Origin: SLRI01 sp964576715
Lineage (GTDB): Bacteria > Pseudomonadota > Alphaproteobacteria > Geminicoccales > Geminicoccaceae
Direction: 5' to 3'
NCBI GenBank assembly: GCA_964576715.1
Contig: CAZNWE010000104.1
Span: 1 to 12,050, forward strand
Length of the DNA stretch: 12,050 nt
Below, in pieces: positions 1-6,602 of the stretch (position 1 is its first letter; every line of letters begins with the position of its first letter). The notes beneath the pieces are model-generated. The model had not been told where the DNA came from, did not search any database, and saw only the letters and a program-made list of their open reading frames with translations. Position numbers and translations under genes: made by a program.

Positions 1-611
1 GAGGTGTAGTTCAGCGCAATCGCCTGCCATTCGTCGGCCGGCAGATAGGGCTGGAACGCCGGATCGGCGCCGGCCAAGAGCTCGTCATAAGTGATCTCGC
101 CCAGGCGCTCGTGGGGGCCGGAATGCTCGGGATCGACGATGTCGACCACCTTGATCGGCCGCTCGACCTGGGCCAGGGCGGCCTTGATCACCGGCGCGAA
201 CTCGGTGTCGGTCAAGAGCACGTCGGCCTCGCCGTGCTCGAGGATGAAGGCGATCGAAGCGGCATCGAGCCGGTAGTTGAGGGCATTCAGCACCGCACCC
301 GCCATCGGCACGCCGTAATGCGCTTCCATCACGGGCGGGATGTTGGGCGCCATCACCGCCACCGTCCGGCCGGGCTCGACGCCGAGGCCATGCAGCCCGG
401 CGGCGAGGCTGCGGCAGCGCCGGTCGAACTCGGCATAGGTCAGCCGGGTCGACCCGTGCACGACGGCGGGTCGGTCGGGATAGACGCTGGCGGTGCGCTC
501 GAGAAAGGTGAGCGGCGTCAGCGGCGCGAAATTGGCGGGGTTGCGTTCGAGATCGTGGCTGTAGGGCGACCCCGGCGGATGCGCCGCGGGCCGAAATCCG
601 ATGCTCTTCAT
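1..611 (-). CDS. Acyl-CoA synthetase (AMP-binding), N-terminal part, cut by window edge
   Basis: This is the N-terminal ~203 residues of an adenylate-forming acyl-CoA ligase, which activates a carboxylic acid with ATP and then loads it onto CoA. The visible part has the usual N-terminal pattern of the family: 'NPANFAPLTPLTFLERTA', 'YPDRPAVV', 'LTYAEF', 'VAVMAPNIP', 'GAVLNALNYRLD', 'AFILEHGEADVL'. The frame leaves the window at 'ALNYTS', the start of the phosphate-binding motif (YTSGTTGxPKG), so the ATP-binding core and C-terminal lid lie outside. The ATG at 611 has an AGGGAG ribosome site 9 nt upstream; an in-frame ATG at 617 has it only 3 nt away and is less likely. The sequence resembles the medium/short-chain branch that includes DmdB (methylmercaptopropionate-CoA ligase), but the substrate cannot be fixed from this fragment. 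It is divergent from the acuI-like gene, which may point to a short-chain or acrylate-type acid. Confidence 0.88.
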   Translation of the reverse strand, partial: MKSIGFRPAAHPPGSPYSHDLERNPANFAPLTPLTFLERTASVYPDRPAVVHGSTRLTYAEFDRRCRSLAAGLHGLGVEPGRTVAVMAPNIPPVMEAHYGVPMAGAVLNALNYRLDAASIAFILEHGEADVLLTDTEFAPVIKAALAQVERPIKVVDIVDPEHSGPHERLGEITYDELLAGADPAFQPYLPADEWQAIALNYT

Positions 612-780
612 GGCCATTGGCTCCCTGGCGTCCACGCTTCGGCAAGACGCAGCCCTCGATCTGCCGCTGCTGCCCGCCCGCGTCAAGCGCCCGCTGCCGG
701 GCATCGGCTGAGCGGCTGACAGTAGGGCCCGGTTCGGTTACGCTCAAGTGTCCGAAACAACGCCGAAGCGGCGACGAAGC

Positions 781-787
781 GGGAGGG
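781..787 (+). promoter_or_regulatory. Ribosome binding site of the acuI-like gene
   Basis: GGGAGGG lies 4 nt before the ATG at 792. It is a strong Shine-Dalgarno match and decides this start. The rest of the 618-791 divergent intergenic region has no promoter I can defend. Confidence 0.75.
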
Positions 788-791
788 AACG

Positions 792-1775
792 ATGGCCAGG
801 GCTCTATGGCTGGAGAAGACCGAGGCGGGCCAGACCAACCGGATCGACAGAATCGACGAGGCCGACCTGCCCGAGGGCGATGTGATGATCGACGTCGCCT
901 ACTCGACCTTGAACTACAAGGACGCGCTGGCGATCGCAGGCAAGGCGCCGATCGTCCGCTCCTGGCCCATGGTGCCGGGCATCGACTTCGCCGGCACGGT
1001 GCGGGAGAGCCACCACCACGCCTGGCAGGCGGGCGACAAGGTGATCTTGAACGGCTGGGGGATCGGCGAGACCCGGCTCGGCGGCATGGCCGAGCTGGCA
1101 AGGGTACCGGGCGACTGGCTGGTACCCTTGCCCGCCGCCTACTCGCTCGAGGACGCCATGGCGATCGGCACGGCAGGCTACACGGCCATGCTCGCTGTCA
1201 TGCGGCTCGAGGAGTCGGGCCTGAAGCCAGATTCCGGGCCGCTCCTGGTCACCGGGGCGATGGGCGGGGTCGGCAGCGTCGCCATCCTGGTCCTCGCCCG
1301 GCTCGGCTTCGAGGTCTGGGCGCTGACCGGCCGGCCCGAGGAGGAGGCACACCTCAAGAGCCTGGGGGCAGCCGGGATCATTCCCCGGGACGAGCTCAGC
1401 GGCAAGCAGAAGCCGCTCATGAAAGAGCGTTGGGCTGGCGGTGTCGATGCCGTGGGCTCGCATGTGCTGGCCAATCTCCTGGCCTCGACCCGCTATCGCG
1501 GCACCGTCGCGGCCTGCGGGCTCGCCGCCGGCATGGACCTGCCGGTGACCGTGGCACCCTTCATCCTGCGCGGCGTCACGCTCGCCGGGGTCGACAGCGT
1601 CTACGTGCCCGGGCCTCGGCGCCGCGCCGCCTGGCACCGACTGGCCAAGGACCTCTCGGCCGAGCGGCTGCGGTCGATCAGCCGGTCGATCCGGCTCGAG
1701 GCGGTAGAGGAAGCCGCGGGCGAGCTGCTTGCCGGCCGGGTCAAGGGCCGGCTGGTCATCGACCTCGGCAACTGA
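792..1775 (+). CDS. acuI: Acrylyl-CoA reductase (NADPH), AcuI/YhdH-type MDR oxidoreductase
   Basis: A 327-residue, zinc-free medium-chain dehydrogenase/reductase, full length for the AcuI/YhdH family. Known members reduce toxic acrylyl-CoA to propionyl-CoA with NADPH in the cytosol. Family landmarks visible in order are 'TLNYKDALA' (39-47), 'VPGIDFAGTV' (61-70), 'NGWGIGE' (87-93), 'AMAIGTAGYTAM' (122-133), the dinucleotide-binding 'VTGAMGGVGSVA' (153-164), 'TGRPEE' (179-184, where the Arg fits an NADPH 2'-phosphate contact), 'ERWAGGVDAVGS' (212-223) and 'PFILRGVTLAGVDSV' (256-270). The gene is preceded by a strong GGGAGGG ribosome site. It is transcribed away from an acyl-CoA ligase, so the pair may act in sequence: CoA activation of a short acid, then removal of an acrylyl-CoA-like intermediate. 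That link is an inference; the enzyme family is clear, the physiological substrate less so. Confidence 0.9.
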   Translation: MARALWLEKTEAGQTNRIDRIDEADLPEGDVMIDVAYSTLNYKDALAIAGKAPIVRSWPMVPGIDFAGTVRESHHHAWQAGDKVILNGWGIGETRLGGMAELARVPGDWLVPLPAAYSLEDAMAIGTAGYTAMLAVMRLEESGLKPDSGPLLVTGAMGGVGSVAILVLARLGFEVWALTGRPEEEAHLKSLGAAGIIPRDELSGKQKPLMKERWAGGVDAVGSHVLANLLASTRYRGTVAACGLAAGMDLPVTVAPFILRGVTLAGVDSVYVPGPRRRAAWHRLAKDLSAERLRSISRSIRLEAVEEAAGELLAGRVKGRLVIDLGN

Positions 1776-1815
1776 GCCCACCAGCACTGCCGGCGTTCCG
1801 CATGCGCGTCCTCCC

Positions 1816-1845
1816 TTGCGTCGCAACCCTGGCCGCGTCCATAAT
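1816..1845 (+). promoter_or_regulatory. Candidate sigma70-type promoter of the cold-shock gene
   Basis: TTGCGT (1816-1821) and CATAAT (1840-1845) are separated by 18 nt and resemble -35 and -10 boxes. They lie about 80 nt before the start of the cold-shock gene, which would leave a leader of roughly 70 nt. The identification is by eye, and alphaproteobacterial promoters are degenerate, so confidence is modest. Confidence 0.4.
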
Positions 1846-1923
1846 GCAAGACGAGCAATGGCGCTCCCGGAATAAAACGCCCGGCACGAGCGTTGGGGTT
1901 ACCGGCACTATCGGAGGAACAGG

Positions 1924-2133
1924 ATGCCAGTCGGCACCGTCAAGTGGTTCAACAGCACCAAGGGCTACGGCTTCATTCAGCCGGAAAGTGGCGGTGCAGA
2001 CGTCTTCGTCCACATCTCGGCCGTCGAGCGGGCCGGGATGAGCAGCCTGAACGAGGGCCAGCGCGTCTCCTACGAGGAGCAGCTCGATCCGCGGCGTGGC
2101 AAGAAATCGGCCGAGAATCTCAAGCCCGCCTAG
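1924..2133 (+). CDS. cspA: CspA-family cold-shock protein
   Basis: A 69-residue single cold-shock domain, the normal length for the family. These proteins form a five-stranded OB-fold that binds single-stranded RNA/DNA and melts RNA secondary structure in the cytoplasm. It begins with the typical 'GTVKWFN' (4-10); RNP1 is KGYGFI (13-18) and RNP2 is VFVHIS (27-32), followed by 'LNEGQRVSYE' (42-51) and the basic C-terminal stretch ending 'ENLKPA'. GGAGG at 1913-1917 sits 6 nt before the ATG. A candidate promoter upstream and a strong terminator downstream make it an independent transcription unit. The symbol marks the family only: several paralogues are usual in one genome, and cold induction cannot be judged from the protein. 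Confidence 0.96.
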   Translation: MPVGTVKWFNSTKGYGFIQPESGGADVFVHISAVERAGMSSLNEGQRVSYEEQLDPRRGKKSAENLKPA

Positions 2134-2160
2134 TCGACGGCGGATCGGTCGACCAGACGA

Positions 2161-2195
2161 GAACGGCACCGGGCGACCGGTGCCGTTCGCCTTTT
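2161..2195 (+). terminator. Intrinsic terminator after the cold-shock gene
   Basis: GAACGGCACCGG (2161-2172) pairs perfectly with CCGGTGCCGTTC (2177-2188), giving a 12-bp stem with a 4-nt loop, followed by GCCTTTT. It begins 27 nt after the cold-shock stop codon and should separate that gene from the downstream SDR gene. Confidence 0.9.
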
Positions 2196-2218
2196 CATCC
2201 ACCCTCGAGCCAGCCTAT

Positions 2219-2265
2219 GCCGCCGCGCTCGGCCGACGGGTGACGTACCGCCGAGCGGCGGCGGC
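2219..2265. repeat. GC-rich inverted repeat upstream of the SDR gene
   Basis: The left arm GCCGCCGCGCTCGGC (2219-2233) is complementary to the right arm GCCGAGCGGCGGCGGC (2250-2265) over 15 pairs with one bulged G; the spacer is 16 nt. It lies between the cold-shock terminator and the SDR start. No T-run follows, so it is not a standard terminator. It may be an operator or a leader hairpin in the SDR transcript. Confidence 0.6.
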
Positions 2266-2302
2266 AGCGTCGATGGGCCGGCTCGCGGCTTGGGAGCACG
2301 CC

Positions 2303-3091
2303 ATGATCGAGGCCGCGGATGCCACGTTCGACCTCGACGGCCGCAAGGCGCTGGTGACGGGCGCCAGCCGCGGCATCGGCGAGGCGATCGCCATCGGGCT
2401 CGCCCGGTTCGGCGCCGACGTCGCGGTGTCGGCACGCGACGTGTCCCGCTTGGCAGACGTGGCCGCCGAAATCGAGGGCTTCGGCCGCAAGGCCGTGCCG
2501 GTTGCCATGGATGCCACGGATGTGGGGGCGATCAGACAGGGTGTAACCGAGGCGGCGGCGGTCCTCGATGGGCTCGATCTACTGGTCAACAATGCCGGGA
2601 TGGAGGAGGTCTGCGCCGCGCTCGACGTCGAGGAAGGGCTCTGGGACCGGATCGTCGAGACCAACCTCAAGGGTTCGTTCTTCACCGCGCAGGCCGCAGC
2701 CCGGGTGATGCGTGAGGCCGAATCTGGCCGCCAGGGCGGCACCATCCTCAACGTCTGCTCCCTGACTTCGGCCGTGGGCGTGCCGAGTGCCGCCCCGTAC
2801 GGTGCCTCGAAAGCGGGCCTGCTGGGCCTGACCCGAGCGCTCGCCACCGAATGGGCACCGCTCGGCATTCGTGTGAACGCGATCGGCCCCGGCTACTTCC
2901 GCACCGCCCTGACGGAAACGTTCTACGCCGACGCGGCCTGGCAGCAGGCGATGCTGGCGAAGATCCCAGCCGGCCGGTTCGGCGATCTCCGCGACCTCGT
3001 GGGGGTGTCGGTCTTCCTCTCGTCCGACGCCGCGCGCTACGTCACCGGCCAGATCGTCTATGTCGACGGCGGCTATATCGCAGCGATCTGA
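2303..3091 (+). CDS. Short-chain dehydrogenase/reductase (SDR), classical type
   Basis: A 262-residue NAD(P)-dependent oxidoreductase with the full set of classical SDR motifs: cofactor motif TGASRGIG (19-26), NNAG (96-99), and the catalytic tetrad Asn121, Ser153, Tyr166 and Lys170 (YGASK). 'YVTGQIVYVDGG' near the C-terminus is also typical. Arg23 and Arg45, at the end of the second strand, favour NADP(H) over NAD(H) by family rules; this is an inference. The ATG at 2303 was chosen because GGGAG lies 6 nt upstream and the length then fits the family; an in-frame ATG at 2273 would add 10 residues. The overall pattern resembles the sugar-acid/3-oxoacyl reductase-like SDRs (gluconate dehydrogenase, FabG relatives), but the substrate cannot be named. 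It is separated from the cold-shock gene by a terminator and converges on psuG. Confidence 0.9.
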   Translation: MIEAADATFDLDGRKALVTGASRGIGEAIAIGLARFGADVAVSARDVSRLADVAAEIEGFGRKAVPVAMDATDVGAIRQGVTEAAAVLDGLDLLVNNAGMEEVCAALDVEEGLWDRIVETNLKGSFFTAQAAARVMREAESGRQGGTILNVCSLTSAVGVPSAAPYGASKAGLLGLTRALATEWAPLGIRVNAIGPGYFRTALTETFYADAAWQQAMLAKIPAGRFGDLRDLVGVSVFLSSDAARYVTGQIVYVDGGYIAAI

Positions 3092-3097
3092 GACCGT

Positions 3098-4018
3098 TCA
3101 GCGGGCGCTCGGCGACGCGAGGGCGATGGCCAGTTCGGCCGCCAGCCGGGCATTGCTCAAGACCAGCGCCACATTGGCGTCGACGCTCCGCCCCTCGGTG
3201 AGCTCGACGATCCGCGCCAGCAGGAAGGGTGTCACGTCCTTGCCGCCGATGCCGGCATCGGCCGCCACCTGCAGCGCCTCGTGCACCGCCGCCTCGATCA
3301 GGTCATCCGGCAGCGCTGCAGCCTCGGGGATCGGGTTGACGATTAGGGCACCGCCCTGAAGACCGAGCTGCCGCTGAACCTCGAGACCCCTGGCGAGGGC
3401 CTGGAGATCGTCGCAGCGCAGCGGCACGGCCAGCCCGCTCGAACGGGTGTAGAACGCCGGGAACTCGTCGGTCCGCCAGCCGCAGACCGGGACCCCCTTG
3501 GTCTCCAGCACCTCCAGCGTCTTGGGCAGGTCGAGGATCGACTTGGCACCGCTGCAGACGACGACGACCGGCGTGCGGGCCAACTCCTCGAGATCGGCGG
3601 AGACGTCGAAATCACGTTCCGCCCCGCGATGCACGCCGCCGATCCCGCCAGTAGCGAAGAGGCGGATGCCGGCGAGGTGTGCTGCGATCATCGTGCCCGC
3701 GACCGTGGTCGCCCCGAGCCAGCCATTGGCGATGCAGGCGGCGAGATCGCGGCGCGAGACCTTCATAACGGTATCGGCTGTGGCGAGCTCAGCGAGCAGC
3801 TCGGCGTCGAGACCGATCCGAAGCCGGCCATGCGCCACGGCGATGGTTGCGGGCACTGCCCCGGCATCGCGCACCGCCGCCTCGAGCGCCCGCGCCGTCT
3901 CGAGATTGCGCGGCCGCGGCAGGCCGTGGGCGATAAGCGTGCTCTCCAGAGCCACGATCGGGCGGCCGGCCGCCTTGGCCGCGGCCACTTCAGGACTCCA
4001 GGCGAGCAAGGTCTCCAT
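3098..4018 (-). CDS. psuG: Pseudouridine-5'-phosphate glycosidase
   Basis: A 306-residue protein, close to the 312 residues of E. coli PsuG. The family cleaves the C-C glycosidic bond of pseudouridine 5'-phosphate, giving uracil and ribose 5-phosphate, in the cytosol. Characteristic blocks are 'IVALESTLIAHGLPRP' (21-36), 'VMKVSRRDL' (84-92), 'ATGGIGGVHRGAE' (122-134), 'FDVSADL' (137-143), 'VCSGAKSILD' (154-163) and 'NPIPE' (228-232). Glu25, Lys86, His130, Asp142 and Lys159 line up with the E. coli active-site positions 31, 93, 137, 149 and 166, the last being the Schiff-base lysine, so the enzyme should be active. The start ATG lies inside the upstream kinase gene with a 29-nt overlap and has no good ribosome site, which suggests translational coupling. 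The stop codon is 6 nt from that of the convergent SDR gene. Confidence 0.95.
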   Translation of the reverse strand: METLLAWSPEVAAAKAAGRPIVALESTLIAHGLPRPRNLETARALEAAVRDAGAVPATIAVAHGRLRIGLDAELLAELATADTVMKVSRRDLAACIANGWLGATTVAGTMIAAHLAGIRLFATGGIGGVHRGAERDFDVSADLEELARTPVVVVCSGAKSILDLPKTLEVLETKGVPVCGWRTDEFPAFYTRSSGLAVPLRCDDLQALARGLEVQRQLGLQGGALIVNPIPEAAALPDDLIEAAVHEALQVAADAGIGGKDVTPFLLARIVELTEGRSVDANVALVLSNARLAAELAIALASPSAR

Positions 4019-4964
4019 GCGCCGCACTATCGAGCCGCAAGGCAAGGCGGCGCAAGTCCTCGATTGATGGCGCGCGCGTTCCTTGGACCACGGCGGCGGC
4101 GGCGAGCCGGCCGAGCCGGGCTGCCGCGGCAAGCTCGAGACCGGCAAGACGGGCCAGGAGCGTGACCGCAGCCAGGGCGTCGCCGGCCCCGGTCACGTCG
4201 CGCCGCTCGACCGGCAGAGCCGCTAGTCGGTTGATACCGCGCGCCTCGGCAACCAGCAGCCCTGCCGCACCCGCGCCCATGACGACGGCCCTGGCACCGG
4301 CGTCGAGAAGCGCCCGGGGATCGCCGCTACCGCCGAGCACCCGCGCTTCGGCCGCGTTGGTGAAGAGAAGATCGACGGCAGCAAGGCCGCCCCGCAGCTT
4401 CTCGGCCTTGGCGATCGAGACGGTGTCGACCGCGACCAGTGCCGGGCGGGCTGGATGCTTCAGGAGGTGCCCGATATAGGCCGCAGGCAGGTTGGCGTCG
4501 ATGAACCACGCAGCGGCCGGCAACGCAGCGCCGGCTTCGAGCGTCTCGGGCAGTAGGTCGTCCAGCGCCGCCATGTCGGCGAGTCCAAGGGCGAGGTCAC
4601 CAGAGGGTTCGAGGGCGGCCCAGTAGCGGTCGGTCGCGACCGTCCGGTCGCGCTGGACCTGGTCGGTGACGACGCCGGCAGTCACGAGGTCGTGCAGCAG
4701 AAGGTCGCCCGCTGCATCGGCACCGATCCGGCTGACAAGACGGACCAGGGCCCCCCGGCGGGCGCCGAGGCGAGCGATGCCGATGGCGACGTTGCGTCCG
4801 ACCCCACCCGGCGTCTCCACCGCTTTCACCGGGTTGGAGGTCCCGGCGACCAGCGGGCGCGGAGCGGCGAGGCGAACATCCAGGGCCATCGCGCCAAAGA
4901 CGGTGACCGCCAGCCCGCGCCTCGCATCGGACCACCCGGGCGAGGCGCGTCGCGGGTCGTGCAT
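3990..4964 (-). CDS. psuK: PfkB-family sugar kinase, probable pseudouridine kinase
   Basis: A 324-residue ribokinase/PfkB-fold kinase. It has the N-terminal PfkB signature GGVGRN (53-58), 'VAVDTVS' (177-183), 'LFTNAAEA' (200-207) and the C-terminal ATP/catalytic motif DVTGAGDA (256-263), with Asp262 as the expected catalytic base. PsuK phosphorylates pseudouridine to its 5'-phosphate. The substrate call rests on the direct overlap with psuG and on the DTVS block, which I associate with PsuK; without the neighbour it would be only a PfkB kinase. The start at 4964 is uncertain: AGGGAG is just 1 nt away, and the core fold begins around residue 20 ('VTVFGAMALDV'), so the first ~19 residues may be an extension. 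An internal ATG at residue 26 would cut into the fold. It follows puuD after 31 nt and is probably cotranscribed. Confidence 0.85.
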   Translation of the reverse strand: MHDPRRASPGWSDARRGLAVTVFGAMALDVRLAAPRPLVAGTSNPVKAVETPGGVGRNVAIGIARLGARRGALVRLVSRIGADAAGDLLLHDLVTAGVVTDQVQRDRTVATDRYWAALEPSGDLALGLADMAALDDLLPETLEAGAALPAAAWFIDANLPAAYIGHLLKHPARPALVAVDTVSIAKAEKLRGGLAAVDLLFTNAAEARVLGGSGDPRALLDAGARAVVMGAGAAGLLVAEARGINRLAALPVERRDVTGAGDALAAVTLLARLAGLELAAAARLGRLAAAAVVQGTRAPSIEDLRRLALRLDSAAHGDLARLES

Positions 4965-4995
4965 GCTCCCTGGACCGGCCCGACCGCCCTGCCGG

Positions 4996-6225
4996 TCAGC
5001 CGCCGCGCGTCGCCGTCTCGTACCAGTCGACGATCAGCTGCCGCTCTTCGGGCTCCATGTAGGTGAGATTGGCGGGCGGCATGGCGTGGCTGCGCCCCGC
5101 CTGAAGGTAGATCTCGCGCGCCCACCGGGCGGTTTCGGCCTCGCTCTCGAGAATGATGCCGTTGGGTGCCGCGGCGATGCCGGGCCAAAAGGGCTCGGCG
5201 GCATGGCACATCGAGCAGCGGCCGAGGACCGTGTCGTGCACCGACTGAAAGCCCGGCGCCGCCGCCAGCCGCGCCTCGCGCGCCGGCGCTGCCGCGGCCT
5301 CCACTCGCGGTGCCGCAGGCACGCCGGACAGCCAGACCACCGCCCCGAACAAGGCAGCCGTCGCCGGCCAGGTCCACCAGACATGGCCGTTGCCGGCATG
5401 CATGGTGTTGAAATAGTGGCGGATGGTAACGCCCATCAGGAACACCAGGCTGGCGATCACCCAGTTGTAGGGGGTGGCGAACACCAGGGGATAATGGATC
5501 GACAGCATCAAGAACAGAACGGGCAGGGTCAGGTAGTTGTTGTGGGTCGAGCGCTGCTTGGCAACCCGGCCGTATTCGGGATCAGGGGTGCCGCCGGCCT
5601 TGAGCGTGGCCACGACCTTTTTCTGGTTGGGGATAATGACCATGGCCACATTGGCCGACATGATGGTCGCGGTGAACGCACCAAGATGGAGCAGGGCCGC
5701 TCGGCCGGTGAACAGCTGGGTGTAGAGCCAGGCCATGGCGACCAGCACGACGAAGAGCGCCAGCATCAGCCGAATATCGGCACGGCCGAGCGGCGACTTG
5801 CACAGGCGGTCGTAGGCGATCCAGCCCAACGCCAGCGAGCCCAGGGAGACGAGCACCGCCACCCAGATCGGCATGTCCAGGACCGCCCGGTCGATCAGAT
5901 ACATCTCGGCACCGAGGTAGTAGACGAGCACCAGCAGCGCCATCCCCGAGATCCAGGTCCAATAGGCCTCCCACTTGAACCAGGTCAGGTGCTCGGGCAG
6001 GTGGTCGGGTGCGACGTTGTATTTCTGGATATGATAGAAGCCGCCGCCGTGCACCTGCCACTCCTCACCGTGCACGCCTTCGGGCAGCGCAGGCGATCGG
6101 CGCAGGCCCAGATCGAGGGCGATGAAATAGAAGGACGAGCCGATCCAGGCGATGGCGGTGATCACGTGCAGCCAGCGCACCGCGAACTCGAGCCCGTCCC
6201 AGATCACCAGTCCGTCCAATCCCAT
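4996..6225 (-). CDS. puuD: Urate hydroxylase PuuD, membrane cytochrome c urate oxidase
   Basis: A 409-residue integral membrane protein with a C-terminal cytochrome c domain. The PuuD family oxidises urate to 5-hydroxyisourate and passes electrons to the respiratory chain, so it makes no H2O2, unlike soluble uricase. I see about eight hydrophobic segments (roughly 14-36, 90-108, 117-138, 151-169, 178-198, 232-250, 255-270, 285-303). Conserved-looking polar/His blocks lie between them: 'HGGGFYHIQKY' (59-69), 'AKQRSTHNNYLTLP' (222-235) and 'HYFNTMHAGNG' (270-280). A linker (304-325) leads to the heme domain with CSMCH (337-341) and a probable axial Met382 in 'SHAMPPANLTYM'. The ATG at 6225 was chosen because GAGGAGA sits 7 nt upstream; an in-frame ATG at 6267 lacks this. 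The heme domain should face the periplasm, as c-type maturation occurs there. It is first in a likely puuD-psuK-psuG operon. Confidence 0.93.
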   Translation of the reverse strand: MGLDGLVIWDGLEFAVRWLHVITAIAWIGSSFYFIALDLGLRRSPALPEGVHGEEWQVHGGGFYHIQKYNVAPDHLPEHLTWFKWEAYWTWISGMALLVLVYYLGAEMYLIDRAVLDMPIWVAVLVSLGSLALGWIAYDRLCKSPLGRADIRLMLALFVVLVAMAWLYTQLFTGRAALLHLGAFTATIMSANVAMVIIPNQKKVVATLKAGGTPDPEYGRVAKQRSTHNNYLTLPVLFLMLSIHYPLVFATPYNWVIASLVFLMGVTIRHYFNTMHAGNGHVWWTWPATAALFGAVVWLSGVPAAPRVEAAAAPAREARLAAAPGFQSVHDTVLGRCSMCHAAEPFWPGIAAAPNGIILESEAETARWAREIYLQAGRSHAMPPANLTYMEPEERQLIVDWYETATRGG

Positions 6226-6232
6226 CCCGTCT

Positions 6233-6239
6233 CTCCTCG
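6233..6239 (-). promoter_or_regulatory. Ribosome binding site deciding the puuD start
   Basis: Read on the minus strand, GAGGAGA lies 7 nt before the ATG at 6225. This supports that start over the in-frame ATG at 6267. Confidence 0.75.
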
Positions 6240-6331
6240 ATGGTCTTGCGGCGTCATCGACAGCCATCGCGACCGAGCAAATCCCTTGCCAGGACCCTGC
6301 GGCCGGACGGCGGCATCTTCGGCCGACCTAG

Positions 6332-6353
6332 CCGGCACGGCAAGAGGTGCCGG
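6332..6353. repeat. Short inverted repeat between the small ORF and puuD
   Basis: CCGGCAC (6332-6338) and GTGCCGG (6347-6353) form a 7-bp stem with an 8-nt loop. It starts 14 nt past the stop of the small ORF in the direction of transcription and lies over 100 nt before puuD. There is no U-tract, so it could be a weak terminator, an operator or a leader hairpin; the sequence does not decide. Confidence 0.4.
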
Positions 6354-6367
6354 ATGCGCAGCTTGGC

Positions 6368-6589
6368 TCAGCAACCGCTCGGCGCTTCCGCCATCGGCGC
6401 CCGCGAGCGGCGTGCGGTGTGGTTGACGTCCGCGTTGCTGCCGCCGGTCATGCGGCGGTGCACGAAGAGCCTCGCCCCCGGCAGCGCAGCCAACCGGGCG
6501 AGTGCTGCCGTGCGATTCGCGAGGATCACCTCGCCGCTCGAGTGGAGCAGGCGAAACGCGGTCTCGGACCCGGTCGCGGCGATCGGCAT
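6368..6589 (-). CDS. Small hypothetical protein, 73 aa
   Basis: I do not recognise this protein. The case for a real gene is a textbook ribosome site (AAGGAG, 6597-6602, 7 nt before the ATG at 6589) and strong G/C preference at third codon positions: about 65 of 73 codons end in G or C, like its neighbours. The first ~45 residues look like a small folded unit ('ETAFRLLHSSGEVILANRTAA' region, then 'LARLAALPGARLFVHRRMTGG'); the last ~25 are polar and basic and end in Cys. There is no signal peptide, membrane segment or known metal motif. It precedes puuD by 142 nt on the same strand with a short inverted repeat between, so it may be the first gene of the operon or a separate unit. A spurious frame remains possible. 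Confidence 0.55.
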   Translation of the reverse strand: MPIAATGSETAFRLLHSSGEVILANRTAALARLAALPGARLFVHRRMTGGSNADVNHTARRSRAPMAEAPSGC

Positions 6590-6602
6590 CGGAAGTCTCC
6601 TT

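Noticed and set aside
764..782. Two copies of CGAAGCGG spaced by 3 nt just before the acuI ribosome site
   Set aside because: Eight-base repeats of such simple GC-rich sequence are expected by chance; there is no further copy or symmetry to suggest an operator.
85..1101. A minus-strand frame of 338 codons across the ligase and the acuI start
   Set aside because: It is Arg/Ser/Pro-rich low-complexity sequence crossing an intergenic region. The real ligase frame on the same strand has family motifs.
617..2041. A plus-strand frame of 474 codons overlapping acuI and the cold-shock gene
   Set aside because: It is out of frame with both recognised genes, Arg/Gly/Pro-rich and without a ribosome site. 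It is a GC-bias shadow.
4666..6426. A plus-strand open frame of 586 codons across psuK and puuD
   Set aside because: It is a mirror of two well-identified minus-strand genes, with His/Arg/Gly-rich sequence and no domain.
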